Below are positions 13,354-24,540 of a stretch of DNA of 64,000 nucleotides, piece by piece (within the stretch, counting starts at the first letter, position 1; every line of letters starts with the position of its first letter). The stretch is taken from positions 1 through 64,000 of the forward strand of contig RCNN01000001.1 of NCBI GenBank assembly GCA_003667245.1, written 5' to 3'. The notes beneath the pieces were generated by a model. It searched no databases and had not been told where the DNA came from. It saw only the letters and a program-made list of their open reading frames with translations. Made by a program: the position numbers and the translations under genes. Source of the stretch: Heterostelium multicystogenum. Lineage: Eukaryota > Evosea > Eumycetozoa > Acytosteliales > Acytosteliaceae.

Positions 13354-16300
13354 ATGAAAGAACGAAGAAATAATATGAATTTACAATTCTTATCAATTTT
13401 AATAATATTTATATGCTTTAAATATGGTATGTATGGAGATATAGATTATAAAATATTTATTTGTTTAAAGTAATGTTCAATTAACAATGATAAAGGATTT
13501 GTCAGTGGACAATCAAAGTTCTATACAGAGCTTGTTTACAGTCCATTATACTCAAAGGTTTCTGTGGTTGGATATTACAATTCTACATTTGATGAAATTA
13601 AATGTCAATTAACAAATGGAGATTGTGAATTCTATATCACATCGAGTTTGAATCCACCTGTTTACTTCCAAGCGGATATTCACTTAAATCAAACCCAAAA
13701 TGATGACACCATAGTACTCTCTACCGGAAGCGATACAGCAAATATCCTACTCCCTTTCCCAAATAGTTTTAACTCTCTCTCGCGTAATGTGACCCCTGTT
13801 ATAAATAGTAGTGTCAGTACCATAGATCCACTTGTTTTTACATTCGATTTGGATGTAAATTTAAATAGTGATCCAATGTTATTTTATAACATAAAGACAC
13901 AAGATGGTAGGATCATACCTTTAAAACCAGTATCAGGAAAGATCAATCAAGGTCTTTATAAAAGTTCTCTATTGCTTGACAAAGACTACAAAGGTAGTAT
14001 AGTGTATAACGTTGCTCAAATATTTGTTGATTATACAAGGCTATCTAAAGCACCATTACCAAGTCCAAATTTTGATATACCAAGCTCCCTCAAAATCAGC
14101 AACATTTTGCCAAACTATATAGAATATAGGATAAATTATCTTATAAATTTCACTATAGATATAAATTCATACCGATACACCTTTGATTATCCTTTTGGAC
14201 TTCTTGGAACACTAGCACAATATGCTAATACTTTTAAGAGTAGTGTTCTTGTCCCTAGGGTTTGGAATCAGGATTTTTTAGTTTCGTTCTTGAGTGAAGT
14301 TGGTCCATTAAATATAACAGTACAAACCATCCCCAATGAATTAATAGGTATATTTTAAACCATTTTTCTAGTAAGTTTCCTTCCATACTAATATTAAACA
14401 TTTTAGATCTTAATCCAAGTCCTCCAAGTTTAAAGGAATTTGCATATGAATTCTATCAGGAAAAACACCTATCAATCTTTACCATTGGAGTAAATTCATC
14501 CATTGGAATCTATAGAGTGGACATGAAAATTGGAAATCGTTTATATCAATTGGATTATTCAAACATTGTAAACAATAACACATTTGAGATTGTCATTGAT
14601 TACCAACCAGAGAAAGCATTCTTTGAAAAAGCCCCAATCGAAATTACAATAACAGATTATACTATCCAGTCCAAGACATATAGATCCGATGATATTTATG
14701 GAGATTCTAAAAAAGTACCATTTTATATGATTCAAGATTGTAAGTTATTTCTTTAATTATCAAATATAATTATTTATATTAACTGTTATTCAATTTAAAG
14801 TTGGTTTAGCAAAAAGTTTCAACTTCTATTTCAGAATTCTATAATCCATTACCAAACAATTATTATCAAAATGTGTCCATGCTGATATATTCTAAGGATC
14901 CTTCCCTTATAAAAACATATATCCCAAAGCTCGAAATTATGAATGATCCCTTTGGATTTAATCTCTACACCAAATATGAAGGTTATTTCAATGAAATCGT
15001 ATCTGCTTTTCAAATAGACTTTAGAATATATGCCGGTGAATTCAACAACACCAATTTCGAATTCCAACTCACATTTGGAAGATTGTATCAAAGTAAAACA
15101 TTGGAAATGATGTTCAACAACAATAAGACATTTATCAAATTCTATTCTGGTGATGGTAATTAGAAATTTAAGAAACTTTATGATTAGATATTTATTCTTA
15201 ATATAATTATAATTAGGTGATAAACTAGGTCCTATTATTACAAATCTAAAGAGAAGCCAATCAGAATATTTAATTGACAGCAATAGCAAAGTAGATTACA
15301 CATACACTTATTTAAACTGGACAATGGATATTGTTGATTCAAAATGTGGTTTCAAAGAAGCTCACTTCAACTTTACTGGTAATCTGTCATATTATCCATG
15401 GATTCTCAACATAACAATTGCAAATATTACTTCTGGAAATGAAAGATTTGGAAGTTATTTGTTAAGTTTCCCATTATCATCTATTGAAGCTAATCAAACT
15501 ATAAGCATCAGTGGTATTACTACAATTGATAATTGTGGTAATATTTTATTGTCGAATGGATCAACTCCCTACCCAATAGATATTGGTCAGTTTTCCAATG
15601 AATTGAATGTGGTCGTTTCTAACTCCAGAGATTTACCTAATGGTTATTGGTTACCTCATTCTGTTATTCTGGACTATAAATCACCTATGGAAATTTGTGG
15701 TGCTGAAATAGATAGAAATTTCTTATTAACTATCCAAATTAACAAGAGTACACCATATGACTTGAGAGATAATTCACCAAGACTCTATCTCCAATCTATG
15801 TTCCAAGACAAAATCTATTTTGATTGTGATAATGTCACATTTGATTACCAAGCTAAGGCATTCATTTACACTTTTAAAGGAACCATTCCATTTGGTTTTG
15901 GAACTGACGGTATCATTCTTTCATTATTTGGTTGGATGGATGAAGCGTATAATACATGGGGAGTTTCAGTTAATGATATGAAAGCTTTCAACGAGAGTTC
16001 ATATTATATCAATACAACTTGCAAAAGAAGTAAGTATTCACTATTATTTACTAAATATCAATCATACATTTTATTAATCAAATGATTAACACTTTTGTAG
16101 CACCATTTTTAGAATCTTATACTCCTATTTCAGAAAAGGGAGGAATGTTGACTATTTATGGTCATACAATGAAGGCCTCGAATATCACATTGACATTCAA
16201 TCCACCATTAGGTTCTCCAATTACTTTGTATAAAGCCAATACATCCAACACTTTAATTGTCAAGATGCCTTCGTTTACCACCGCAAATGTTGTTGGATAT

Positions 16301-17335
16301 TTCGATGGAGTAATAAGCAATCCATTATTAGTCCAGGCAATTCTATCACCAACACCAACTCCTTCGTATCCATCGACATGTCCAACATGTTACAATAATG
16401 GATATTGTTCAGGTTCATTGTGTCAATGTGTTGGAGGTTTCACAGGTCCAACTTGTGAAAATGAAATCATCATTCCCTCATCACCCCCAATAATCAACAA
16501 CACAAGTCCAACCATCGTCATCCCAATTCACCAACAAGATATAGGAAAGATCTACATCATATCATTCCAGGAGCTCAATGATCAAGGTGAAGTGATCAAT
16601 GAAATCAAGTTCAATCAATGGGTTTACAATAATATATCAAATCCCTCTAATTTCAATTCGACAGCATATTTGTATCAAATCAATAATGAAAATATCGATA
16701 TTTCTGTGACAATTGAATACTTTTTGGTTGAATCATCTAGAATGTTTGTAAATCAAACACTGACAATGTTAGCACATTCAATCAAATATTCAATCGCCAT
16801 TGGCAATTATACATTCGGATCACCGTTGAATTATGGTAGACTATTGATGTCAGTGTCACTGGAATCCAAAGGAGAATGTTCATCACAGCAATTTGGTAAA
16901 TCACAAGAATCTGGTGATGTTGAAGCAATCGATTGGATGAAGTTGACAATCGACAGCGTCAGTCTTTATGCAAGATTCATCAAACAAAGTACTCATTGAC
17001 AAGATCAATATTGTCACAGTTTACAATGAATTGATTGAGTCTGAACAAGAAAAAAGATAAGTCGTCATCATTGATTGGAATCAAGATTTCTTATTTCGAG
17101 TCTTCAGTTGATATCGATCCTGACTTTAGTGTGCTTTTGAACACTGATAAAGATGACACCCAATCATATTGTAAAAAAGAAGAAGAAGCTAAGTACAGGT
17201 GCCATTGCAGGAATCGTTGTTGGATGTGTTGTTGCAGTTGCTCTTGCAATTGGTGTCACCCTCTATATTAAGAGAAGATTAAGACACCAAAAACAACAAA
17301 AGAAGATTGAAAACAAACTTCGTTCCTTAAAATAA
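13354..17335 (+). CDS. Large secreted/membrane IPT(TIG)- and EGF-domain protein, comC/tgr-like
   Basis: This is a type I membrane protein of the dictyostelid adhesion/recognition class. Exon 1 (13354-13426) encodes a signal peptide with the core FLSILIIFICFKYG. Introns supported by frame and GT-AG are 13427-13495, 14348-14406, one from 14740, 15156-15216 and 16030-16100. The ectodomain is long, beta-rich and N-glycosylation-rich. Exon 6 has an IPT/TIG-like segment (GGMLTIYGHTMKASNITLTF), a P-rich spacer and one EGF module (CPTCYNNGYCSGSLCQC ending GPTC). Near the end, STGAIAGIVVG and VVAVALAIGVTLYI form the single transmembrane helix, followed by a short basic tail ending RSLK. Frame changes lie near 16990, 17030 and 17170. 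The exon 3-4 join near 14740-14835 makes a stop as written, so an indel or different acceptor is likely. Family placement is an inference from architecture; the role (cell contact, ligand) is unproven. Confidence 0.75.
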
Positions 17336-17387
17336 CAGTTACCTAAAGAACTTATCACATTTTATTGTAAAGATAGATACAATTGGA

Positions 17388-18937
17388 TTATAATAAATTA
17401 TATAATATAATACATAAAGGAATAATGGGTCCACATAAATAGTAAATCATAGCATTGGAGCTGATTGGAGTGTCATGCTCCAGTGTTTCTTTTCTGAATT
17501 GGTTGAGTACCGATTGTATATGCCAAAAACCTGATGAAAAACTCTCAATATCAAGAGTATCATTGTTCGGACTTTGATTTCTTTGAATACTTCGGAATCG
17601 ATCTCTGTGGTAGTCTAACAACCATTTCAAAAGAATCGGCCTTGAATAATTAATGCATGTTGAATATGTTGTTTGGCCACCTCTGTTGAAAATTGTGGAT
17701 ACTTTTCATAGAAAAGTTCCAATGTTTTTGGCTCAGCGTCAAACCTGATTGCTGTTTCAATGAATTGGTTTAGATAGGAATACAAATCGGTGCGGTTGTT
17801 CATTAAAAACTCTACAATTTCATGACGTCTTCCTATTATTGCACCATTCATAGTGTTATTTGAGAAACATTCAGTATGGTTTTTGTGGAGCCAATGTAAA
17901 ATATTGAGACGTCCATGAGCTGCTGCAGTATCACATACCTGGGACATAGAGCCTTCAGTTCGATTCCTTAAAAGCCACTTAACAGTTTTGAGATGTCCCT
18001 GATAAGCTGCATGCTGGAATGCTTTGTAAGTGCATCCTTCAGTTCGGTTTTCATGCAGCCACTTAATGACCTTGAGATATCCTCCGATAGCTGCATTATC
18101 CATTGCATTTGTAGTTGCTATTTCAGTTCCAATTTCTGGAGTATAATTAAAGTGGAACCATTTTACAAGATCTAATTTTCCAAGTCCAGCCGCATGGTCC
18201 AACACTTGAGTAATTCCTCCGTAGTGCCAGATATCAACATTCTTTGCATAGACCCACTCTGTAACATTTACATGTCCGTACCTGATAATATTCCAGATAA
18301 TGTATTGATAATGTACATTAATCTGATAGTGTTTGTAGATATAGTCGAGTATTTCAATTTGTCCAGATTTCATTGCATTAGAGAATGTCCGTTCAATCAC
18401 AGCATTGATGTGATTTTGATTGGTCTTTTCGACTTGCACATAGCGCTTAAGGTAAATCTCTAGGAAGTACATGAATATATCGAATTGCCCGCTTTCCGGA
18501 GAGGATTCCAGCGGCAGTCTATAGTCCCAGGAGTCATTGATAGACGCCAAGTACCTAATAATATCCCACTGGCCATAGGAGCTAGCAATGTACATCAGCC
18601 GATCAAAAATCCATCGATGAATGCGTACCTTCTCAATGAAGAACTGTAGGATATCTACTCGATTTGTTTTTATCGACATTTGCACTGCACTCATTGTAGC
18701 ATTTGATTTTTGATGTTCCAACGTAAAAATCCAACTATACTGATAATCTACAATCTCTTTGTAGTATTCCTTAACCTGCTCAAAGTAGCCATAGGCAACG
18801 AGTTGAGAAGGTATCTGTAACAACTGAGCCCAGCAATATGTAGTTTTATGCTTATGAATCTTCTTTATTCGATCACATATCAATCTTTTAATATAATTTG
18901 AATTGAACACAGATAAAAACAAAGATTTATCCATCAT
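17388..18937 (-). CDS. Ankyrin-like repeat protein of the dictyostelid WLHENRTEGC family
   Basis: The protein starts MMDKSLFLSVFNSN (ATG 18937 or 18934) with an F-box-like helical leader, then degenerate ankyrin-type repeats. The C-terminal half carries the repeat core NAAIGGYLKVIKWLHENRTE and variants (HAAYQGHLKTVKWLLRNRTE). These families are hugely expanded in some dictyostelids; binding partners are unknown. The first frame stops near 17627, but the next frame continues with KWLLDYHRDRFRSIQRN and ends at 17388 with a short hydrophobic tail. A single lost base after GGCCG would restore GR-ILLKWLL, so I read one gene. Only about 50 bp separate its end from that of the convergent IPT/EGF gene. 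Confidence 0.75.
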
Positions 18938-19185
18938 CACACTGTTGTTGTTGTATCTATTTGCTGCAAATTTAATGAATGTTTGACCAAATTTGTCACA
19001 AAATAAATCATGGAATATTTTAGTAAAAACTTGGAAATAAATATCCAGATTTATAAATTAATTTAGCACACTACTCAACTCTCCAATGGAATGGAACATA
19101 ATCAATCTTACTTCTTCTTTAGTCATATAGTATTATATTAGTATATATTTTTATCTATATTATATAGATCATATTGGATTGGAAA

Positions 19186-20333
19186 ATGTCCCAATATTAT
19201 AGTAATATTCGTAAAGATGTGCATTCAACCTCATTCAATGTTACCGGAAAACATGATCAGTTTGACACATCGAAATTCAGAAAGTTTAACTATTCTACAG
19301 ACTTACACAAGGCCAATGTGTCATTTACTTTTGAAAAAGGTAGTTCTCCACCCAAGACCATTGTACCTTTGAAATCGAGTATCGATGAGAGTGATCTGAA
19401 GAATCATTTCTTTATTGGCCCAAATTCTTTGATACAGTCTTGTGTGTTGGCTTATTCGAAGCACCAGAAGCTTGTTTTTGAGACCTGACGACATTTGGAT
19501 TGCTATCATGGTTCAGTTCTCATTCTACTTGAATGCAAACTCCGAAGAACTCCGATCTAAAATCGTTGACTTTGAAGGAAAGAAAGAGCTTACTGTCGTT
19601 GCTAATGCATCTTTTGCTCAGCGCACCCTATGACGAAATGACTTTGGAGTTTACTGAATTGATTGCAAAGAACATCAAAGATGCATCGATTAAAGATTGG
19701 TCACTTCCATCGTTCACTACTACCACTTACAACGACAGAATAGTTGGAGCTGTCTGCTTGATGGCCACAATGAAGAACTACTTCAACATGAAGTACTCAT
19801 TGCTCTGTGGTCTCCCCTCAGTAACATTGCTTGGAACAGTGGAGGATTGGAAGCTTGTGAAAGAGAAAGCAAAGAGACTGGTTGAGTTTGATATTGGCAA
19901 ACAAAAATTGATGAGCAAATGGTCGACAATGTTACTTCCAGTATTAGACCAATTCATTGCTTCTGTCGAAGGTAAACCTGATGTTGAGTGGTGGAATCGA
20001 ATTGCTAATCATGTCGGAGGTGGATCTGGTCCCACTTGGTTGTCTGGATGGATCACCGTCTTCTCTGTTTTCTCACCTGAAGGTAAATGGTTTGGGGATG
20101 ACAAACAAAACAGGAATCTCAAAAGCGAATGGCCATTAATTGATACCCTTGACATTGCATGTGGTTTCGTTGAGTTGAATGTTAAGATTGAAGAGACCGG
20201 TAATAATAGAGACGCAGTGCTACATGGCGGTCACTACACAGTGAAACTGTTTGACAGCGACCAGACCATTGTGCCACAACTCAACTGGTGTCTCACCATC
20301 GAACAAAAACCACAAGGCACTATGTTAAGATAA
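19186..20333 (+). CDS. DUF4419-domain protein, copy 2 (two frame changes)
   Basis: Paralogue of the gene at 11521, in the same orientation 7.6 kb away. It starts ATG TCC CAA TAT TAT at 19186. Relative to copy 1, one T is extra in the run at about 19476 (GTTTTTGAG versus GTTTTGAG) and one in the run at about 19612 (TCTTTTGC versus TCTTTGC). Each shifts the frame, so as written the gene lies in three consecutive frames. Both are homopolymer differences, so a consensus error is likelier than a dead gene, though a young pseudogene is possible. Blocks shared with copy 1 are near-identical, while the N-terminal 90 codons and the C-terminal 70 are clearly diverged. It converges on COX15 with an 80-bp gap. 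Confidence 0.8.
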
Positions 20334-20416
20334 TGAATTTATAAGATTGTAAATAAAAGAAAGAGTACTTTATTGTTTGGTTTCTTTCGTTGTGTAATTA
20401 AATGGCTATCTACTGC

Positions 20417-21964
20417 TTATTTTGGTAGTTTCTTGAGTTCGTGTAGCAACCAGATGGCAACAGAGAGGAGTGTGAGTGAACCAGCTTGATGTGTGGCGGC
20501 GAGTGATACTGGAACGAATGTTAAGAGCGTAGAGATACCGAGTACTACTTGGGCAGTTCCAACAACGGCTAGGGTGTTGGCAGCGATTCTTGCGCGTGGG
20601 CTAAGTCCACGACGTCCACGGTATGCCAATGCAGTCAGACCGAGAATGGAGGCGTAGGTCAAAGTGGCCAACACACGGTGTTGGAATTGTACTGTAACAT
20701 CATGTTCGAACATGTTCTTGTAAGCTGGTTGGATACGTGGATTGATCAAATCCTCAGGTACAAGCTGGCCACCCATAAGTGGGAACTCGTTGTAGATCAA
20801 TCCGGCATCCAAACCAGCAACAAAAGCACCTGACATTGCAGTGATAAAGATTAAGGCTGCCACTGGAGTTGCGAATCTGCAGCTTTGCGTGCGAGCTGCT
20901 GACTGGCAGCTGGAGCAGTAGCCAACTGCGATTTGACAAAAGCAGAGAGCTTTGGTGAAACCAAATCCAGTCCAATCCAGAGAAGAGATGAATAAATTAC
21001 AAAGGCCGAACCCAAATGTGCGGCCAAACGGTACTGACTGACACGTGGAACTTCACCGACAATTAGCTTCTCATCAAGACCCGACTTGACCATGTACCAT
21101 CCCAAAGCACCTTGGGCACCACCCAGCAAGAAGATAGCAGTCAACTTCTTACCGAGCGATCTGTCAATATATCCCTTCTTAATATAGTAAACAAATGGGA
21201 AAAGAATGCAACTCCAATCAGTCTACCCATGAGTCTGTGTGAATATTCCCAGAAGAAGATCTTCTTAAACTCTTCCAATGTCATTCCTTTGTTTAATCTA
21301 ATGAGTAGGACATGTTAGTAGCTCGTACCTGATGCTAATGAAGTGTTGTATAGGATTTACTGACTTTTGATATTCAGGGTATTGCTTGTATCTATTGAAT
21401 TCTTCTTCCCATTCTTCTTGTGATAGTGGTGGAATGGCACCTACAATTGGTTTCCATTCGACCATGGACAAACCAGACTCGGTAAGTCTGGTGATTCCAC
21501 CGACAACAACCATAGCACCAACTAAACAGCGGAGAACAACAACCATCTTCCAACTTTTTCTTTCCGATCTCCTCTTGACTGAGTTCTTCACTCTTTGTTT
21601 CTTGTTGCTTCTGTTCTTGCTCTTGTTGCTTTTGCTCATTAGCTGTATTGGAGCTATAGTATCTCTTGCTGTTCTTTTGACAATTCTGAGTGATGGTAGT
21701 ATTATTGAACAATCTATTAATGTTGGATGTTGTTCTAGAGGCGAGAGTGGATGCTGAGCTGTTGAATGACTGCAATCTGCTCTTACTGCTGTTGCTGTTG
21801 CTGTTTCTGTCAATATATAGGGATGACGAATTAGACGACACTGTAGATATAGATCTAATGTTGCTTGTTCTAGTGATAGTCTGATTCAGGGCACCCAACT
21901 GTCTGAGGCCACCAGCCAAGCCACTGCCAAGATTATTGCTATTCGATTTAAACAAAGATAACAT
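20417..21964 (-). CDS. cox15: Haem A synthase COX15, mitochondrial
   Basis: COX15 oxidises haem O to haem A for cytochrome c oxidase in the inner mitochondrial membrane. The N-terminus from ATG 21964 is S/N/R-rich ([18 protein letters not shown]), fitting a mitochondrial targeting leader. The core shows [92 protein letters not shown] and [14 protein letters not shown]. The four histidines in these last blocks are the expected haem ligands. Frame changes are needed near 21570, 21195 and 20870. One intron at 21298-21328 is only 31 nt long. Sequence quality, not inactivation, best explains the indels, because every catalytic block is intact. Confidence 0.95.
21298..21328 (-). other. 31-nt spliceosomal intron in cox15
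   Basis: On the minus strand the coding frame reaches FISIR, then GTACGAGC, a TACTAAC branch-point-like motif and TTAG, and resumes in frame as [17 protein letters not shown], exactly as COX15 proteins continue. Both edges obey GT-AG and the phase fits (AG|A gives Arg). Left in, the insert would add a stop (CATTAG). Confidence 0.75.
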
Positions 21965-22351
21965 TTGATATGAATGAATCTTATACTAAATGAATATGAA
22001 TTATTAATGGAAATTGAAATGTTGATATGTTCTCAGTCAGATCAACCACACTTCTGCAATGACTAATCATTAAATCAAATCAAAACAACCAGATTTTATT
22101 TGAATCTTATAAAACACACACCTGAGTGTTTTTCATTGATTTTAGAATGAATTCGACAGGGACAGTATTATGATTAATCATTTGTTGTCCACCACCAATT
22201 GAATAACCCTCGAAAAACAAAACCAAGCAGCTGCTATATATATTTATCTATACATATTAGATAACAAACTTTGGTTATCATTGTATCGTATCGTATCGTA
22301 TCTTATATCTTAAAGTATGGTGTAGTACGTTATCTGATCTTGTTGTTACTG
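21965..22351. other. Spacer with GTATC pentanucleotide repeat
   Basis: Non-coding AT-rich DNA upstream of cox15. It contains four perfect GTATC units at 22283-22302. No gene seen. Confidence 0.6.
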
Positions 22352-23433
22352 TTAGAAGCTGGTTATGAAATCATACCATACAGCTATAATGACCAATCTG
22401 AGTGGGAAGTAAAGTAGTCGGCCAATGATACCCTCGAAATGGGTTTTCTTGTAGAGCTTCGATAGCTTGTGTGGAAATTTGAGCAGTGTTTTCTTCGTCG
22501 AAGCTAGAGACTCGGTCGATGATTGTTGATTGCAGCTGATAGAATGCAAATGTGAATGCTTGAATCTGTGTTTGTAGCACAACCATGCGCTGGGTAAACA
22601 AGACTGCTACTGTTGATGCTACGACAACAGGTAGCAGCGGTGATCTATATACAAGATACTGAATGACATAGGTGAGAAACTGCGTCTTGTCTGTGACACT
22701 GCTGCTGTAGATCATGGCGTTGTGCGTATACTGTCGCTGCTGGTAGTTGAACGACAGACAGAAGACTGCAACATACAGCATATAGAAGCATAGATTGCTC
22801 AACAGCTGCAGTGTGAATTTCTGGAAAGCCGCAAGTGATCGAGGCTTGTAAAAACACCTCCGTATCACGTTGCCGTATATCTCTTCAATATATTTATCGT
22901 AGAGGTTTACTCTGTAGGTGACATTGTCGCTGCTGTAGCTCTTGCTGGCAGAGTTGCTGTAGATGGTTGGCTGTTCATTGAGTTGGTACGCAATCTTTAG
23001 TTGCTGTGAGTGGTAGTCGATGTAGGTGGCGGCAATCGCAATGATGACGATGGCCAGCAGCAGTCTGAAGTCGAGAAAGGTCAGTTCGATACTGTATTCA
23101 TAGCGCTGCCTGATGGCGACGGAGGAGAATATGTAGTCAGTTCCCAGCAACACATATACAACAAGCACCAAAGCAGCATTTGAAAACAAACTCCACAAGC
23201 AAGCCACGTGCAAATACCGACCAGCCAAACTCATCAATAAAACACTCTTCAACAACACGTCGACGTTTATCAACAACTTTCGAAGACTGCAGTCTCCACA
23301 GATAAGAATGGTATCTCTTTAAAATCGGAAAGATCTGTCTACGCAGTCTCCACAACTCAATCGGATACACTGCAAATGAACTAATCAAAACAGTGATGAG
23401 TAATATGAAGATCGAATAGAATTGTTGCATCAT
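22352..23433 (-). CDS. Multi-pass membrane protein of unknown family
   Basis: I do not recognise the family. Translation starts MMQQFYSIFILLITVLISSF at ATG 23433 (first membrane segment). It changes frame near 23250 into LAGRYLHVACLWSLFSNAAL, VLVVYVLLGTDYIFSS, LLLAIVIIAIAATYI, LSNLCFYMLYVAVFCLSF and PLLPVVVASTVAVLF, all likely membrane helices. After a second frame change near 22490 it ends with HFEGIIGRLLYFPLRLVI and VWYDFITSF. That gives about 350 residues with some seven hydrophobic segments and a basic loop (KRRRVVEE). The consistent hydrophobic pattern across both frame changes supports one real gene. No catalytic or transport motif is visible. Confidence 0.65.
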
Positions 23434-23623
23434 CTTCTACTTCTATTACTTATACTACTACTATAAAAATATATAGATCTAGATAATAAAAATATAAGTG
23501 TTTGAAGATCACACTCCTGTGTTAATTAATATCAGATTCTGAAACTCGCATTTAAATAAATTCCCCGCAATCGGGTATAGTTTATTATTTACAAATACAC
23601 ATTTAAAGTATATATATAATTCA

Positions 23624-24484
23624 TTATGGTTGGGTATTATTACAGTTATTGCTATTGGTTATGTCGTTGCTGTTGCAATTGTTGTTATTCTTGGGTGGTT
23701 TTGGTTTTTCTCTGAGATTCTCCGGAAGATCTTTGTTGTCATATGGTTTGAAATTGAAGTGCTTCAATTTCATTCGACCATCTGCAGCTTTAGTTGTATC
23801 CAATAGATATTCTTGAATACCACAATTGTGTACATTTTCCAGTGCCAGAACACCTTTTTCATCGAGGTGCTGGAACAGACTTCTAAATAATTTATATGGA
23901 ACTTGGGTGGGTGACTACCAAAACACTTCTACCTGCATAGTCTCTGGATATTGTCTCTAAAAATGAATGTACTCTTTCTTCAACTATCAAATGAGCGTTA
24001 GTATGTATTAGACATGACGTCTGAAGCCATGGGCTTACCATCGCAATAATTTTCACCGGATGGCATTTTATACCAGTATTTTCCGTCTCTCATTCTTATT
24101 TTATATTCCTCTGGAAAGTTAGTTTTGATGGCATCCTCCGTCAGTCCATGCCATCGTCCAAACTCTTTTTCGCGCAGCCAATTGCTGGAGTATCGCTTCA
24201 GTTTGTAGGGAAGCTGACTGATGATCTCCTCGGCTGTGTCGATCGCTCTTACGTATGGTGAGCTGAAGCAAATATCGAATTTGCTCGTGGTTGCCAAGTA
24301 TCGTCCAGTTTGCTGGCTTTGCCACCTTCCGATTGCTGTCAATTTGATGTCTGCATCTCTGACACTTTGAAGTCAGCAAAATATTGATATCCTCCTTGTT
24401 GGGCAGATCCAACTGTGCATTCTGCTCTGATTGTCCGTGTCTGACAATGACCAATCTAGTTGGCCACTTTGGCTTGATCGCCAT
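23624..24484 (-). CDS. Histidine phosphatase (phosphoglycerate-mutase-like) family enzyme
   Basis: This family transfers or hydrolyses phosphate through a phosphohistidine. The ATG at 24484 opens MAIKPKWPTRLVIVRHGQSE, whose RHG carries the nucleophilic histidine. Further blocks are RDADIKLTAIGRWQSQQTGR, FSSPYVRAIDTAEEI and LREKEFGRWHGLTEDAI (general acid region). After a 55-nt intron (23984-24038) come VEERVHSFLETISRDYAGRS, VLVVTHQVPYKLFRSLF (second catalytic His) and ENVHNCGIQEYLLD. The tail is N/P-rich. Frame changes are needed near 24366 and at the CACCC run near 23920, where one C must go to give THQVPY. The C-terminal third is easy to miss because of that indel. The frame before the ATG is also open for 20 codons, so it could instead be fused to the gene upstream. 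The substrate is unknown. Confidence 0.85.
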
Positions 24485-24540
24485 GCCACCGTTGATATAG
24501 GCATTGAGAGTGAACGATTGAGACCAACAGGTTAAAACTA

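Noticed and set aside
14849..15289. 146-codon minus-strand ORF
   Set aside because: Lies antisense to exons of the IPT/EGF gene whose plus-strand frame continues with conserved spacing; it is a shadow.
19476..19620. Programmed ribosomal frameshifting in DUF4419 copy 2
   Set aside because: Both shifts are single extra T in T runs relative to copy 1, and similar shifts affect unrelated genes; no slippery heptamer plus structure was seen.
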